Shown here: positions 8,342-17,855 of the stretch, piece by piece
Layout of the letters: the number at the start of each line of letters is the position of its first letter
How positions within the stretch are numbered: position 1 is the stretch's first letter
Program-made: the position numbers and the translations under genes
Assembly (NCBI RefSeq): GCF_016742135.1
Contig: NZ_JACVCG010000002.1
Coordinates: 310,001-374,000 of the forward strand
DNA from: Brevundimonas sp.
GTDB taxonomy: Bacteria > Pseudomonadota > Alphaproteobacteria > Caulobacterales > Caulobacteraceae
Length of the DNA stretch: 64,000 nucleotides
Direction of reading: 5' to 3'
The notes under the pieces: generated by a model
What the model was told of the DNA's origin: nothing
What the model saw: only the letters and a program-made list of their open reading frames with translations
The model's database searches: none

Positions 8342-9136
8342 ATGCGCACCCTTCTCAGAACCACGATCGCGATGGCTGCGGCGTTTGCCGCCTCGGGCTG
8401 CATCATCATCGCCAGCGACGGCGGCGGACAGACCATCATCACCCCGACCTCGCCCGCAACGGCCCGCGCCGACACGCGCGTCGCCATGGCCCTGTCGGAT
8501 CCCCGCCGCCCGGAGGAAGACCGCGCCCGCGATGCCCTGCGCATGCCGATGCAGGTGCTGACGTTTACCGGAATCAGACCGGGCGATCACGTGGCCGACA
8601 TCCGGCCCGAGGAAGGCTATTACACCCGCCTGTTCGCACCCGTCGTCGGGGATCAGGGCCGGGTCTATGCCTGTGTGCCGACGCGGACGGCCGAACGGGA
8701 GAAGCCCTATGCCGATGCGCTGGCCGCGACCTATGGCAATGTGGTGCCGGTCGTCGGCCTGCTGGACGAGATGCGTTTTGACACCCCGCTGGACGTGGTG
8801 TTCATGAGCCAAGAATATCATGACTTCCACATCCCCGCCTTTGGCGTGGATGTCGCCCGGATGAACCGCGCCATCTATGACGCGCTGAAGCCCGGCGGCC
8901 TTTATGTGATTATCGATCACTCGGGGCGTGCCGGCACGGGCAACAGCGAGGTCCAGAGCCTGCACCGGATCGAGGGCGACTTCCTGAGGGCCGAGGTTGA
9001 GGCGGCGGGCTTTGTCTTCGAGGGCGCCAGCCAGGCCCTGGCCAATCCCGACGATTACCGGACCGTCAGCGTGTTCGACGAGTCGATCCGGGGGCAGACC
9101 GACCAGTTCGTCTATCGCTTCCGCAAGCCGGGTTAA
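8342..9136 (+). CDS. Predicted exported lipoprotein with a methyltransferase-like Rossmann domain
   Basis: The 264-residue protein starts MRTLLRTTIAMAAAFAASGC, a lipoprotein signal peptide with lipobox AASGC (Cys20). The mature part resembles predicted class-I SAM methyltransferases (GDHVADIRPEEGYYTRLFAP near residue 81, DALKPGGLYVIIDHSG near residue 180). The usual glycine-rich SAM loop is degenerate. Similar exported 'predicted methyltransferase' proteins are common in alphaproteobacteria, but a SAM enzyme outside the cytoplasm is biochemically puzzling. It lies 31 bases after the hydrolase, probably in the same transcript. Confidence 0.75.
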   Translation: MRTLLRTTIAMAAAFAASGCIIIASDGGGQTIITPTSPATARADTRVAMALSDPRRPEEDRARDALRMPMQVLTFTGIRPGDHVADIRPEEGYYTRLFAPVVGDQGRVYACVPTRTAEREKPYADALAATYGNVVPVVGLLDEMRFDTPLDVVFMSQEYHDFHIPAFGVDVARMNRAIYDALKPGGLYVIIDHSGRAGTGNSEVQSLHRIEGDFLRAEVEAAGFVFEGASQALANPDDYRTVSVFDESIRGQTDQFVYRFRKPG

Positions 9137-9209
9137 GGTCACGCTGGCCTTGGCCGCCCTGAGCGGCTAACCCTCCGCGCAAGAAACGCGACGACAGGGA
9201 GACGCCGAC

Positions 9210-10115
9210 ATGACCATGACCATCGCCTTCATCGGACTGGGAAACATGGGCGGGGGCATGGCCGCCAACCAGGCGAAGGCGGGCCGCAAGGTCCGGGCGT
9301 TCGACCTGTCCGAAGTAGCGGTGGCGCGCGCGGTCGAGGCGGGCTGTGAAGCCGCCGGCTCGGTCGTCGAGGCGGTCAAGGACGCCGACATCGTCATCAC
9401 CATGCTGCCCGCCGGGCCGCATGTGCTGAAGGTCTATTCGGAGCAGATCATCGGGGCCGCGCCCTCCAGCGCCCTGCTGCTGGACTGTTCGACCATCGAC
9501 GTCGACACGGCGCGCAAGGTCGCGGGTCTGGCGAAAGATGCGGGCTATGCCTTTGCCGATGCGCCCGTCTCGGGCGGCACCATGGCGGCGGATGCGGGGA
9601 CACTGGCCTTCATGGTCGGCTGTGACGAGGGCGACTTTGCGCGGATTGAACCGGCGCTCGAGCCCATGAGCCGGGCGACCTTCCGCGCCGGGGATCACGG
9701 GGCGGGGCAGGCGGCCAAGATCTGCAACAATATGATCCTGGGCATCACCATGCTGGGCACCTGCGAGGCCATCGGCCTGGCCGAGAAGCTGGGACTGGAC
9801 CCGGTCAAGATGTTCGACATCGTCGCCAAGTCGTCGGGCCAGAGCTGGTCGGTGACGACCTACTACCCCTGGCCCGGGCCGGTGCCGACCGCGCCGTCCA
9901 ACCGCAACTATGATGGCGGTTTCGCCACGGCCATGATGCTCAAGGATCTGAAGCTGGCCCAGGACGCGGCGGCCAAGGCGGGGGCCTCGACCCCACTGGG
10001 TGCCCAGACCGAGGCCCTGTTCCAGATGTTCAACGGTCTCGGCTACGGCGGGCGGGACTTTTCGGCCATCCTGCAGCTGCTGCGCGGCAAGCTGGACGAG
10101 CTGCCGAAGGGCTGA
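9210..10115 (+). CDS. mmsB: 3-hydroxyisobutyrate dehydrogenase
   Basis: Oxidises 3-hydroxyisobutyrate to methylmalonate semialdehyde with NAD+ in valine breakdown. The 301-residue protein has AFIGLGNMGGGMAANQAKAG at the N-terminus, FADAPVSGGTMAADAGTLAF near residue 118, the catalytic-lysine motif GAGQAAKICNNMILG near residue 167, and the extended YYPWPGPVPTAPSNRNYDGG loop typical of true MmsB. Its position after the acyl-CoA dehydrogenase and hydrolase supports the assignment. No methylmalonate-semialdehyde dehydrogenase (mmsA) is in the window. Confidence 0.94.
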   Translation: MTMTIAFIGLGNMGGGMAANQAKAGRKVRAFDLSEVAVARAVEAGCEAAGSVVEAVKDADIVITMLPAGPHVLKVYSEQIIGAAPSSALLLDCSTIDVDTARKVAGLAKDAGYAFADAPVSGGTMAADAGTLAFMVGCDEGDFARIEPALEPMSRATFRAGDHGAGQAAKICNNMILGITMLGTCEAIGLAEKLGLDPVKMFDIVAKSSGQSWSVTTYYPWPGPVPTAPSNRNYDGGFATAMMLKDLKLAQDAAAKAGASTPLGAQTEALFQMFNGLGYGGRDFSAILQLLRGKLDELPKG

Positions 10116-10125
10116 CCGGCGAGTT

Positions 10126-10140
10126 TGAGAACCGTTATCA
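10126..10140. promoter_or_regulatory. Candidate Fur box upstream of hemA
   Basis: The 15-mer TGAGAACCGTTATCA matches the 7-1-7 Fur consensus TGATAATNATTATCA at 11 of 14 defined positions (my count) and is an imperfect palindrome. It lies in the 129-base gap between mmsB and hemA, about 105 bases before the hemA start. Fur control of heme synthesis is plausible, but this is inference from a motif. Confidence 0.4.
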
Positions 10141-10244
10141 ATTAGGGGGTTGCGGCCAATTCGCCGCACCGCGAACATGGACTTTCGGCCCCCGGAAGCG
10201 CAAAAGGACGGCGTTGGAAACGCATCAGCGAAAGACCGCCGCTC

Positions 10245-11471
10245 TTGTTCGACTATAAGGCCGCCTTTGGAAACGCCGTGGACCAGGTCCGGGCCGAGGG
10301 GCGCTATCGTGTCTTCGCCGACCTGAAACGCGTTCGCGGTGAGTTCCCGCGCGCTGTCTGGCGCCGTGAGGACGGCACCGAGCGGGACGTCGTGGTCTGG
10401 TGCTCGAACGACTATCTGGGCATGGGCCAGCACCCTGTGGTGGTCGAGGCCATGCAGGCCGAGGTCGAGGCGACGGGCGCCGGAGCCGGGGGCACGCGCA
10501 ACATCTCGGGCACCACCCGTTCCGCCGTGGACCTCGAGGCAGAACTGGCCGCCTGGCACCACAAAGAAGCGGCCCTGCTGTTCACCTCGGGCTATGTGGC
10601 CAATGAGGCGACCCTGACGACGCTTCAGCGGATCCTGCCGGGGCTGATTATCTTTTCCGATTCGCTGAACCACGCCTCGATGATCGCGGGCATCCGCAAT
10701 GGTGGCTGTGAGCGGCACATCTATCAGCACAACGATCTGGACCACCTTGAGGCCCTGCTGGCAGCGGCGCCGGCCGATGCGCCCAAGCTGATCGCCTTCG
10801 AGAGCGTCTATTCCATGGACGGCGACATCGCCGACCTCGCCGGGACGATTGCCCTGGCCCGCAAATATGGTGCCCTGACCTATCTGGACGAGGTCCATGC
10901 CGTGGGCCTGTACGGCGACACCGGCGCCGGCATCGCCGAGCGCGACGGCGTGCTGGACCAGATCGACATCATCGAATGCACCCTGGGCAAGGCTATTGGC
11001 GTGATGGGCGGCTATATCGCGGCCGACGCGGTGATCGTGGATGCGATCCGCAGCTGGGCCTCGGGCTTCATCTTCACGACCAGCCTGCCGCCGGCCCTGA
11101 CCGCCGGGGCGCTGGCCTCGGTGCGCCACCTGAAGGCCCACCCCGAACTGCGCGCGGCGCACCAGGAGCGGGCCCAGGCGCTGAAGGACCGCTTTGCCGC
11201 AGCGGGCATCCCGGTCATGCCGTCGGTCAGCCACATCGTGCCCGTGCATGTCGGCAATCCCGTCCACTGCAAGATGATCTCGGACATGCTGCTGGAAGAG
11301 CACGGCATCTATGTCCAGCCGATCAACTATCCGACGGTGCCCAAGGGTACCGAGCGCCTGCGCTTCACGCCTTCTCCGAACCACGACGACGGCATGATGG
11401 ATGCGCTGGTGACCGCCATGGACAAGCTGTGGACCCACTGCAACGTGGCGCGCCTCCCTGCCGTCGCCTGA
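10245..11471 (+). CDS. hemA: 5-aminolevulinate synthase
   Basis: Condenses glycine and succinyl-CoA to 5-aminolevulinate with PLP, the first step of heme synthesis in alphaproteobacteria (Shemin pathway). The 408 residues include [13 protein letters not shown] near residue 79, [12 protein letters not shown] near 185, the PLP-binding [10 protein letters not shown] at 215 and catalytic Lys249 in [12 protein letters not shown]. The start is a TTG at 10245 ([15 protein letters not shown], the usual family start). A Fur-box-like site lies in the upstream gap. hemB is 4.7 kb away on the other strand. Confidence 0.96.
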   Translation: MFDYKAAFGNAVDQVRAEGRYRVFADLKRVRGEFPRAVWRREDGTERDVVVWCSNDYLGMGQHPVVVEAMQAEVEATGAGAGGTRNISGTTRSAVDLEAELAAWHHKEAALLFTSGYVANEATLTTLQRILPGLIIFSDSLNHASMIAGIRNGGCERHIYQHNDLDHLEALLAAAPADAPKLIAFESVYSMDGDIADLAGTIALARKYGALTYLDEVHAVGLYGDTGAGIAERDGVLDQIDIIECTLGKAIGVMGGYIAADAVIVDAIRSWASGFIFTTSLPPALTAGALASVRHLKAHPELRAAHQERAQALKDRFAAAGIPVMPSVSHIVPVHVGNPVHCKMISDMLLEEHGIYVQPINYPTVPKGTERLRFTPSPNHDDGMMDALVTAMDKLWTHCNVARLPAVA

Positions 11472-11493
11472 CGACCGGTCTGCCCCCGGCGAG

Positions 11494-11652
11494 GTGATCG
11501 TCGAGTTTGTGCGCAACGGCGCCTGGCTGAAGTGTTCGGCGGTCCATGTGGCGACGGGGGTCGAAGTGTCGGCCGTCGGGCCCGTCGCAGAGCGCCACGG
11601 GCTGGAGCGCATCGCTCTCGCCAAGCTGAAACGGGCGCTGGCGGCCCGCTGA
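11494..11652 (+). CDS. Small conserved protein between hemA and glyA (DUF6898-like)
   Basis: A frame after hemA encodes GEVIVEFVRNGAWLKCSAVH, then ATGVEVSAVGPVAERH and LERIALAKLKRALAAR, ending at TGA 11650-11652. I remember short proteins with this pattern (xVxxEFVxxGxxVKVSAIDxxTGTEVxxxGP) from alphaproteobacteria, where they are functionally uncharacterised. The start is uncertain: GTG at 11494 is one option (52 aa), but the frame stays open upstream past a CTG at 11458, overlapping the hemA end, and no clear ribosome site decides it. Confidence 0.6.
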   Translation: MIVEFVRNGAWLKCSAVHVATGVEVSAVGPVAERHGLERIALAKLKRALAAR

Positions 11653-11718
11653 CCACAAGATGTTGTGGTCTCTCCCCGCGGGGCCTAGATAGGTTCACCA
11701 TTGAATTCGGGGACCGCC

Positions 11719-13002
11719 GTGACTGCTCATACCCATGACGCCTTCTTCTCGCGCACGCTGGCCGAGGCCGATCCGGATATCTTCGGCGGCATCCAGGGCG
11801 AGCTGGCCCGGCAGAAGGAGCAGATCGAGCTGATCGCGTCCGAGAACATCGTCTCGAAGGCGGTGCTGGAGGCGCAGGGGTCGGTCCTGACCAACAAATA
11901 CGCCGAGGGCTATCCGGGGCGGCGCTATTACGGCGGCTGCGAATATGTCGATGTGACCGAAAATCTGGCGCGCGAGCGGGCGAAGGCGCTGTTCGGCTGT
12001 GCCTTTGCCAACGTCCAGCCGCACTCGGGCGCGCAGGCCAATCAGGCGGTGTTCATGAGCCTGCTGACGCCGGGGGACACCTTCCTCGGCATGGACCTGG
12101 CCTGCGGAGGACACCTGACGCACGGATCGCCGGCGAACCAGTCGGGCAAGTGGTTCCGGCCTGTCACCTACAAGGTGAAAGAAGACGATCATCTGATTGA
12201 TTATGATCATGTTGCCGAGATGGCCGAGCGGGAGAAGCCGAAGCTGATCCTGGCGGGGGCCAGCGCCTATTCGCGGCACATCGACTTCAAACGTTTCCGC
12301 GAGATCGCCGACAGCGTGGGGGCCTATCTGATGGTCGACATGGCCCACTACGCGGGTCTGATCGCCGGCGGCGTCTATCCCGATCCGCTGCCGCACGCCC
12401 ATGTGGTGACCACCACGACGCACAAGACCCTGCGCGGCCCGCGCGGCGGCATGGTGCTGTCGAACGACGTCGATCTGGGCAAGAAGATCAATTCGGCCGT
12501 CTTCCCCGGCCTGCAGGGCGGGCCGCTGGAGCATGTGATCGCGGCCAAGGCCGTGGCCTTCGGTGAGGCGCTGAAGCCGGAGTTCAAGGCCTATGCGCAG
12601 CAGGTCGTCGACAATGCCCGGGCGCTGGCTGCGGTATTGGTCGAGCGCGGCACGCACATCGTTTCGGGCGGCACCGACAGCCACCTGATGCTGGTCGATC
12701 TGCGTCCCAAGGGCGTGACGGGCAAGGCGACCGAGGCGGCGCTGGAGCACGCCCTGATGACCTGCAACAAGAACGGCGTGCCGTTCGACACGGCGCCGTT
12801 CACCGTGACCTCGGGCGTGCGTCTGGGGACCCCGGCCGGCACGACGCGGGGCTTTGGCGTGGCCGAGTTCCAGCAGATCGGCCACTGGATCGCCGATGTG
12901 ATCGACAGCATGAAGGGCGGCGACGAGGCCGATCCCGAGGTCTCGCGCCGGGTGGCGGACGAAGTGCGCACGTTGACGCGTCGCTTCCCAATTTACGGAT
13001 AA
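11719..13002 (+). CDS. glyA: Serine hydroxymethyltransferase
   Basis: PLP enzyme interconverting serine and glycine while loading tetrahydrofolate with a one-carbon unit. The 427-residue protein has [52 protein letters not shown] and the PLP-lysine region [15 protein letters not shown] prefer the GTG at 11719 ([14 protein letters not shown]), six bases after a GGGGA ribosome site, over the in-frame TTG at 11701. It opens the co-directional run glyA-nrdR-rib-nusB-thiL. It also serves thymidylate synthesis with thyA/folA at 54-56 kb. Confidence 0.96.
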   Translation: MTAHTHDAFFSRTLAEADPDIFGGIQGELARQKEQIELIASENIVSKAVLEAQGSVLTNKYAEGYPGRRYYGGCEYVDVTENLARERAKALFGCAFANVQPHSGAQANQAVFMSLLTPGDTFLGMDLACGGHLTHGSPANQSGKWFRPVTYKVKEDDHLIDYDHVAEMAEREKPKLILAGASAYSRHIDFKRFREIADSVGAYLMVDMAHYAGLIAGGVYPDPLPHAHVVTTTTHKTLRGPRGGMVLSNDVDLGKKINSAVFPGLQGGPLEHVIAAKAVAFGEALKPEFKAYAQQVVDNARALAAVLVERGTHIVSGGTDSHLMLVDLRPKGVTGKATEAALEHALMTCNKNGVPFDTAPFTVTSGVRLGTPAGTTRGFGVAEFQQIGHWIADVIDSMKGGDEADPEVSRRVADEVRTLTRRFPIYG

Positions 13003-13009
13003 CCCTCTG

Positions 13010-13495
13010 ATGAAATGTCCCTTCTGCGGTCATGCGGACACCCAGGTGAAGGACAGTCGCCCGTCGGATGACGGGGCGGCCATCCGGCGCCGTCGGATGT
13101 GTCCGTCGTGCGAGGGGCGGTTCACCACCTTCGAGCGGGTGCAGTTGCGGGAACTGGTGATCCTGAAGCGGAACGGGCGGCGCACGCCCTTCGACCGGGA
13201 CAAGCTGGAGCGGTCGCTGGGCATCGCCCTGCGCAAGCGGCCGGTTCAGCCCGAACAGATCGAGCAGATGGTCAGCCGGATCGTGCGCCAGCTGGAGAGC
13301 CTGGGCGAGACCGAGATCCCGTCCAGCGTGGTCGGCGACTTCATCATGAAGGCGCTGAAGGGCATGGATGACGTGGCCTATGTCCGATATGCCTCTGTTT
13401 ACAAGGACTTCCGGCACACGGGCGACTTCGCCCGCTTCCTCGGCGACGAGGGCTACAACGACGACAGGCCGGGTGACGACGGCACCCGGGAATGA
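13010..13495 (+). CDS. nrdR: Transcriptional repressor NrdR
   Basis: NrdR senses ATP/dATP and represses ribonucleotide reductase genes. The 161-residue protein has the N-terminal zinc ribbon ([17 protein letters not shown] and [13 protein letters not shown], Cys pairs near residues 3/6 and 31/34) and the ATP-cone domain ([20 protein letters not shown] onward). It starts seven bases after glyA and overlaps the next gene by four bases (ATGA at 13492). The C-terminal tail is longer and more acidic than in enterobacterial NrdR. Confidence 0.96.
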   Translation: MKCPFCGHADTQVKDSRPSDDGAAIRRRRMCPSCEGRFTTFERVQLRELVILKRNGRRTPFDRDKLERSLGIALRKRPVQPEQIEQMVSRIVRQLESLGETEIPSSVVGDFIMKALKGMDDVAYVRYASVYKDFRHTGDFARFLGDEGYNDDRPGDDGTRE

Positions 13496-14124
13496 GCGGC
13501 CGCCCGACCGTCACGCTGAAGCTGGCCACCTCGCTGGATGGTCGTATCGCCCTGGCATCGGGCGAGTCAAAATGGATCACGGGAGAGGCTGCGCGGGAAC
13601 AGGGCCACCGGCTGAGAGCCCGGCATGACGCCATTCTGGTGGGTGTCGGCACGGTGCTGGCAGATGATCCGGCCCTGACCGTCCGGCTGCCGAACCATAC
13701 GGGTCCCCAGCCGCTGCGGGTGGTGCTCGACAGCCGACTCAGGACCCCTTCGACAGCGCAGGTGGCACAGGGCAACAGCCTGATCGTCACGACGGTTGAA
13801 CCCCGCCCCATCGGTCAGGCCAAAGTCGTAGAGGTTGTCGATGTGGACGGGCGCGCGAACCTCCATGCGACCCTCGACATCCTCCATGCGCGCGGCGTTC
13901 GTTCGGTGCTGATCGAAGGCGGCGGGGAGGTGGCGGCCTCCTTCCTGCGCGAAAACCTGGTCGACCGACTGGAGTGGTTTCGCGCGCCGATCCTGCTGGG
14001 CAGCGAGGGGCGGCCGTGCGTCGCCGCCCTGTCGCTTGCAAAGCTGGCGGATGCCCCCAAGTTTCGGCGCATATCCGCTGAGGTCGTCGGTGACGATCTG
14101 TGGGAGCGGCTTGAAAGGATCTGA
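13492..14124 (+). CDS. Pyrimidine reductase, RibD C-terminal domain only
   Basis: This 210-residue protein corresponds to the reductase half of RibD, which reduces 5-amino-6-ribosylamino-pyrimidinedione 5'-phosphate with NADPH. Motifs seen: [13 protein letters not shown] near residue 5, [25 protein letters not shown] near residue 44 and [17 protein letters not shown] near residue 137. The N-terminal zinc deaminase domain (HAE and PCxxxGRTPPC motifs) of the usual ~360-residue RibD is absent, and there is no room for it because nrdR overlaps the start by four bases. The deaminase must come from another gene. Confidence 0.88.
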   Translation: MSGRPTVTLKLATSLDGRIALASGESKWITGEAAREQGHRLRARHDAILVGVGTVLADDPALTVRLPNHTGPQPLRVVLDSRLRTPSTAQVAQGNSLIVTTVEPRPIGQAKVVEVVDVDGRANLHATLDILHARGVRSVLIEGGGEVAASFLRENLVDRLEWFRAPILLGSEGRPCVAALSLAKLADAPKFRRISAEVVGDDLWERLERI

Positions 14125-14715
14125 ATGTTCACCGGCATCGTCACGGACGTGGGGCGGGTGCGGCGCATCACGCCGACCGCGCGCGATCATCGCTATGAGA
14201 TCGAAACGACGTTCGGTACGGCGACGATCGATCTGGGCGCCTCGATCAGCCATGCGGGCTGCTGTCTGACGGTGACCGAGAAGGGCCCCGGCTGGTTCGC
14301 CGTCGAGGTGTCGGGCGAGACCCTGTCGAAGACCACTCTGGGCGACTGGGCCGAGGGTACGCGCGTCAATCTGGAACGGGCGGCCCGGCTGGGGGACGAG
14401 CTGGGCGGCCATATCGTCTCGGGCCACGTCGACGGGCTGGGCACGGTCGTGTCCATCACGCCCGAGGGGGGCTCGCATCGGATGGTGATCGAGGCGCCCG
14501 CGCCCCTGCATCGCTATATCGCCGCCAAGGGGTCGATCACGGTCGACGGGGTGTCGCTGACAGTCAATGCGGTCGAGGGCCGGACCTTTGGCCTGAACAT
14601 CATCCCCCATACCTGGGACCACACGACGCTGGGCGGGCTTCAGGTCGGAAATTCCGTCAATCTGGAGATCGACATGCTGGCGCGTTACCTTGCCAGATGG
14701 CAGGAGACGCAATGA
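14125..14715 (+). CDS. ribE: Riboflavin synthase alpha subunit
   Basis: Dismutates two 6,7-dimethyl-8-ribityllumazine molecules to riboflavin plus the pyrimidine donor. The 196 residues start MFTGIVTDVGRVRRI, the invariant family N-terminus, and contain two homologous beta-barrel halves, each with a GxSxxxxG(C/V)S(C/L)TV motif (ISHAGCCLTVTE near residue 45 and ITVDGVSLTVNAVEG near 138), and SGHVDGLG. It begins immediately after the RibD reductase stop and is overlapped by the next gene. Confidence 0.96.
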   Translation: MFTGIVTDVGRVRRITPTARDHRYEIETTFGTATIDLGASISHAGCCLTVTEKGPGWFAVEVSGETLSKTTLGDWAEGTRVNLERAARLGDELGGHIVSGHVDGLGTVVSITPEGGSHRMVIEAPAPLHRYIAAKGSITVDGVSLTVNAVEGRTFGLNIIPHTWDHTTLGGLQVGNSVNLEIDMLARYLARWQETQ

Positions 14716-15845
14716 TGCAAACCGCCCGGCAAACCGACACCCCGATCAGCCCCATCGAGGACATCATCGAGGACGCCCGCAACGGGCGGCCCTATATCCT
14801 CGTGGACGCCGAGGACCGGGAGAATGAGGGCGATGTCATCATCCCCGCCCAGTTCGCCACGCCCGACCAGATCAACTTCATGGCCAAGCACGCGCGCGGC
14901 CTGATCTGTCTGGCGATCACCGCTGATCGCGCGCGGCAGCTGCGCCTGCCGCCGATGGCTGCGGAGAACCGCGAGAGCATGGGCACGGCCTTCACCGTCT
15001 CGATTGAGGCGAAGGAAGGGGTGACGACCGGCATTTCGGCCGCTGATCGCGCGCGAACGGTGCAGATTGCCGTGGACCCGAGCCGGGGGCCCGAGGACCT
15101 GGTATCCCCCGGCCACGTCTTTCCGCTGGTGGCGCGGGACGGTGGCGTGCTGGTTCGCACGGGCCACACCGAGGCGGCCGTCGACATCAGCCGCATGGCC
15201 GGCCTGACACCGGCCGGGGTGATCTGCGAGATCATGAATGACGACGGCACCATGGCGCGGATGCCGGACCTGGTGGCCTTTTCCCAGCTGCATGGACTGA
15301 AGATCGGCACGATTGCCGACCTGATCGCCTATCGCCGGCGCACGGAGACCTTCGTCGAGCGGGTGCTGGACACGGACTTCGACAGCATCCACGGCGGCCC
15401 GTTCCGCATGGTCCTTTATCGCAATACGATCGAGGGCGTGGAGCATGTCGCCCTGGTCAGCGGCAAGGTCGATCCGTCGAAGCCGACCCTGGTGCGCATG
15501 CATCAGGTGGATTTCGCCGCCGACCTGCTGGGCCATGTCGAGGGACGTCAGGACTATGTGCCGAAGTCGATGAAGACGATCAGCGAGCATGCCGGAGCGG
15601 GCATCGTCGTCTTCCTGCGCGATCCGGAACTGCACGGGCTGGCCGAGCGACTGATGGGCACGCCGCGGCCGCAGGCGGTCGACCGGTCGATCCGGAACTA
15701 TGGCGTCGGCGCGCAGATCCTGAAGGATCTCGGTGTGCGCGACATGATTGTGATGAGCTCGACCCGCCCCAATCCGACGGCGCTGGAGGGCTATGGCCTG
15801 CGCATCGTCGGCTGGCGTGACATGGACGGAGAACCGGTGGCGTGA
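14712..15845 (+). CDS. ribB: 3,4-dihydroxy-2-butanone-4-phosphate synthase with a degenerate GTP cyclohydrolase II-like domain (RibBX type)
   Basis: The N-terminal ~210 residues form an intact RibB (acid-rich loop [13 protein letters not shown] near residue 29; [10 protein letters not shown] near residue 152), making dihydroxybutanone phosphate from ribulose 5-phosphate. The C-terminal half aligns in position with GTP cyclohydrolase II but lacks its zinc-cysteine segment: where CxTGDVFxSxRCDCG is expected, it reads [20 protein letters not shown], with no cysteines. This matches the RibBX variant described in Proteobacteria, whose X domain is not a cyclohydrolase. Start ATG at 14712 after AGGAGA; it overlaps the ribE stop. 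377 aa. Confidence 0.9.
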   Translation: MMQTARQTDTPISPIEDIIEDARNGRPYILVDAEDRENEGDVIIPAQFATPDQINFMAKHARGLICLAITADRARQLRLPPMAAENRESMGTAFTVSIEAKEGVTTGISAADRARTVQIAVDPSRGPEDLVSPGHVFPLVARDGGVLVRTGHTEAAVDISRMAGLTPAGVICEIMNDDGTMARMPDLVAFSQLHGLKIGTIADLIAYRRRTETFVERVLDTDFDSIHGGPFRMVLYRNTIEGVEHVALVSGKVDPSKPTLVRMHQVDFAADLLGHVEGRQDYVPKSMKTISEHAGAGIVVFLRDPELHGLAERLMGTPRPQAVDRSIRNYGVGAQILKDLGVRDMIVMSSTRPNPTALEGYGLRIVGWRDMDGEPVA

Positions 15846-16303
15846 AGGATCCCGATCGTATTCTGATCGTCGAGGCGCGGTTCTATGACGCGCTGGCCGA
15901 TGCCCTACTGGACGGTGCGACCGACGCGCTGAAAGCCCATGGGGTCCAGTATGACGTCGTGACCGTGCCCGGCGCGCTTGAGGTGCCGGGCGCCATCGCC
16001 GCCGCAGAGGAGGCCGGGCGCTATCCGACCGCGCCCCGCTATGACGGCTATGTCGCCCTGGGCTGTGTCATCCGGGGCGAGACCTATCATTTCGAGATCG
16101 TCTCGGACCAGTCGGCGGCCGGTCTGATGAACCTGAGCATCAAGGGACTGTCGATCGGCAACGGCATATTGACGACCGAGGACGAGGACCAGGCCTGGGC
16201 CCGGGCCCGACGCAGCGAGGGCGACAAGGGAGGCGGGGCCGCCCGCGCCTGTCTGGAGATGATTGCCCTGAAGAAGCGGTTGCGCGTAGGACTGGGCGCG
16301 TGA
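15842..16303 (+). CDS. ribH: 6,7-dimethyl-8-ribityllumazine synthase
   Basis: Joins dihydroxybutanone phosphate to the ribitylaminopyrimidine, the step before riboflavin synthase; forms pentamers or icosahedra. The 153-residue protein starts with GTG overlapping the upstream stop (GTGA at 15842). It has [19 protein letters not shown] near residue 40, the phosphate/substrate loop [19 protein letters not shown] near residue 78 with catalytic His, and [15 protein letters not shown] near residue 106. Confidence 0.95.
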   Translation: MKDPDRILIVEARFYDALADALLDGATDALKAHGVQYDVVTVPGALEVPGAIAAAEEAGRYPTAPRYDGYVALGCVIRGETYHFEIVSDQSAAGLMNLSIKGLSIGNGILTTEDEDQAWARARRSEGDKGGGAARACLEMIALKKRLRVGLGA

Positions 16304-16821
16304 CCGAACCGAACAGCCTCAAATCCGTCCTGGACCTTCTCGAAGCCCAGAAACCCGGGGATGCCCCGACCCTGAGCTCGCGCCAGAGGCGCGCGCGCAC
16401 CGTCGCCCGCCTGGCCGCCGTTCAGGCTCTCTATCAGATGGAGCTGGGCGGCGAGGGGGTAGAGACCGTCATCGAGGAGTTCTCGCGCCACCGCTTCGAC
16501 GGCGACATCGAGGGCCAGATGCTGGCCGAGGCCGATGAGGCCTGGTTTGCCGATGTGGTGCGGGGTGTCGTCACCGAGCAGAAGGCCGTTGACGCGGCCA
16601 TTCGTGCGCGTCTGGCGTCCAACTGGAAGATCGAGCGGCTGGACGCCACCCTGCGGGCCCTGTTGCGTTCGGGCGCGTGGGAGTTGATGCGGAAGCCCGA
16701 AGTCGCGCTGGAAATCGTCATCGATGAATATGTCGAGCTGGCCAAGGCCTTCTTCGACGATGCCGAGGCCAAGTTCGTCAATGCCGCCCTGGACGGGGTG
16801 GCGCGCGACACCCGGTCCTGA
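16300..16821 (+). CDS. nusB: Transcription antitermination protein NusB
   Basis: NusB with NusE binds boxA RNA in rRNA leaders to build antitermination complexes. The 173-residue all-helical protein has the [14 protein letters not shown] motif after a charged N-terminal extension of about 27 residues ([20 protein letters not shown]), then [21 protein letters not shown] and [31 protein letters not shown] C-terminus, here [20 protein letters not shown]. The GTG at 16300 overlaps ribH by four bases; nusB after ribH is a conserved arrangement. Confidence 0.95.
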   Translation: MTEPNSLKSVLDLLEAQKPGDAPTLSSRQRRARTVARLAAVQALYQMELGGEGVETVIEEFSRHRFDGDIEGQMLAEADEAWFADVVRGVVTEQKAVDAAIRARLASNWKIERLDATLRALLRSGAWELMRKPEVALEIVIDEYVELAKAFFDDAEAKFVNAALDGVARDTRS

Positions 16822-17810
16822 TGCCGGCGGTCGACGTCGCCGACGAGTTCGAGACCATCCGCAGACTGCTTGCGCCGCTGGCTCACCCTGAGTGGGGCAG
16901 AGGGCTATCCGATGATGTCGCCCTGATCCCCTCGCGCAGGGGCCACGATCTGGTGGTCACCAAGGATGCGCTGGTGGAGGGCGTGCACTTTCTGGCGACC
17001 GACCCGCTGGATACGGTCGCCCAGAAGCTGCTGCGCGTGAATCTGTCGGATCTGGCGGCCAAGGGCGCCGAGCCGTTCGGCTATCTGCTGGCCTGTCACT
17101 GGTCGGAGCGGTGCGGCTGGCCGGAACGCCAGGCCTTCGTCGAGGGACTGGGCCGCGATCAGGACATGTTCGGTGTGGCCCTGCTGGGCGGAGACACGGT
17201 GTCGACGCCGGGACCGGCGTCGTTTTCGATCACCCTGATGGGCTGGGCGGCAAAGGGCCGTATCGTCGGTCGCGCCGGGGCCCAGCCCGGGGACCCGGTG
17301 TTTGTGACGGGCACGGTGGGTGACGGCTGGCTGGGTCTGCGGGCCGCGCGCAACCTGCTGGGGTTGGAACCGGAGCGGCTGGGCGCACTCGTGGAACATT
17401 ATCGGCGTCCCATGCCGCGCACCGCCTTCGCGCCGGCGGTACTTGAGCATGCCAGCGCGGCGCTGGACGTTTCGGACGGCCTGATCGCGGACCTGGGCCA
17501 TCTGGCGCGCGCCAGCGCGGTCGGTCTGACGCTGCACCTGGAGAGCCTGCCCCTGTCGCTGGCAGGGCAGGCCTGGTTCGAGGACCGCGCCGATCCGGTC
17601 GACGCCCTGTCCCAACTGGCGACGGGGGGCGATGACTATGAAATCGCCTTTACGGCCCGCCCCGGGGTGGAGGGGGCTTTACGGCGCGAGGCCGAGCGGC
17701 TGCACCTGCGCCTGACCCGGATCGGCGAGGTGACGGCGGGGGAAGGGGTCCATGTCCGCTACCAGGGCGAGGCCGTGCCGATCGACCGGGCGGGCTGGGT
17801 TCACCGCTGA
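16821..17810 (+). CDS. thiL: Thiamine-monophosphate kinase
   Basis: Phosphorylates thiamine monophosphate to the pyrophosphate cofactor with ATP. The 329 residues contain the ThiL/PurM-family features: SDDVALIPSRRGHDLVVTKD near residue 31 (metal-binding Asp), VNLSDLAAKGAEPFGYLL near residue 74, LLGGDTVSTPGP near residue 119 and ALDVSDGLIADLGHLARAS near residue 214. Its ATG shares a base with the nusB stop (TGATG at 16819-16823). Last gene of the glyA-to-thiL run. Confidence 0.95.
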   Translation: MPAVDVADEFETIRRLLAPLAHPEWGRGLSDDVALIPSRRGHDLVVTKDALVEGVHFLATDPLDTVAQKLLRVNLSDLAAKGAEPFGYLLACHWSERCGWPERQAFVEGLGRDQDMFGVALLGGDTVSTPGPASFSITLMGWAAKGRIVGRAGAQPGDPVFVTGTVGDGWLGLRAARNLLGLEPERLGALVEHYRRPMPRTAFAPAVLEHASAALDVSDGLIADLGHLARASAVGLTLHLESLPLSLAGQAWFEDRADPVDALSQLATGGDDYEIAFTARPGVEGALRREAERLHLRLTRIGEVTAGEGVHVRYQGEAVPIDRAGWVHR

Positions 17811-17855
17811 CCGGTCCGGCAACGGAATTCTAACCCGTGTCGGCTATGCGGGGGT

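Noticed and set aside
9066..11624. 852-residue minus-strand open frame across mmsB and hemA
   Set aside because: It is fully antisense to two clear enzymes; high GC keeps the opposite strand open. Composition (Arg/His/Gly-rich, low complexity) is typical of shadows.
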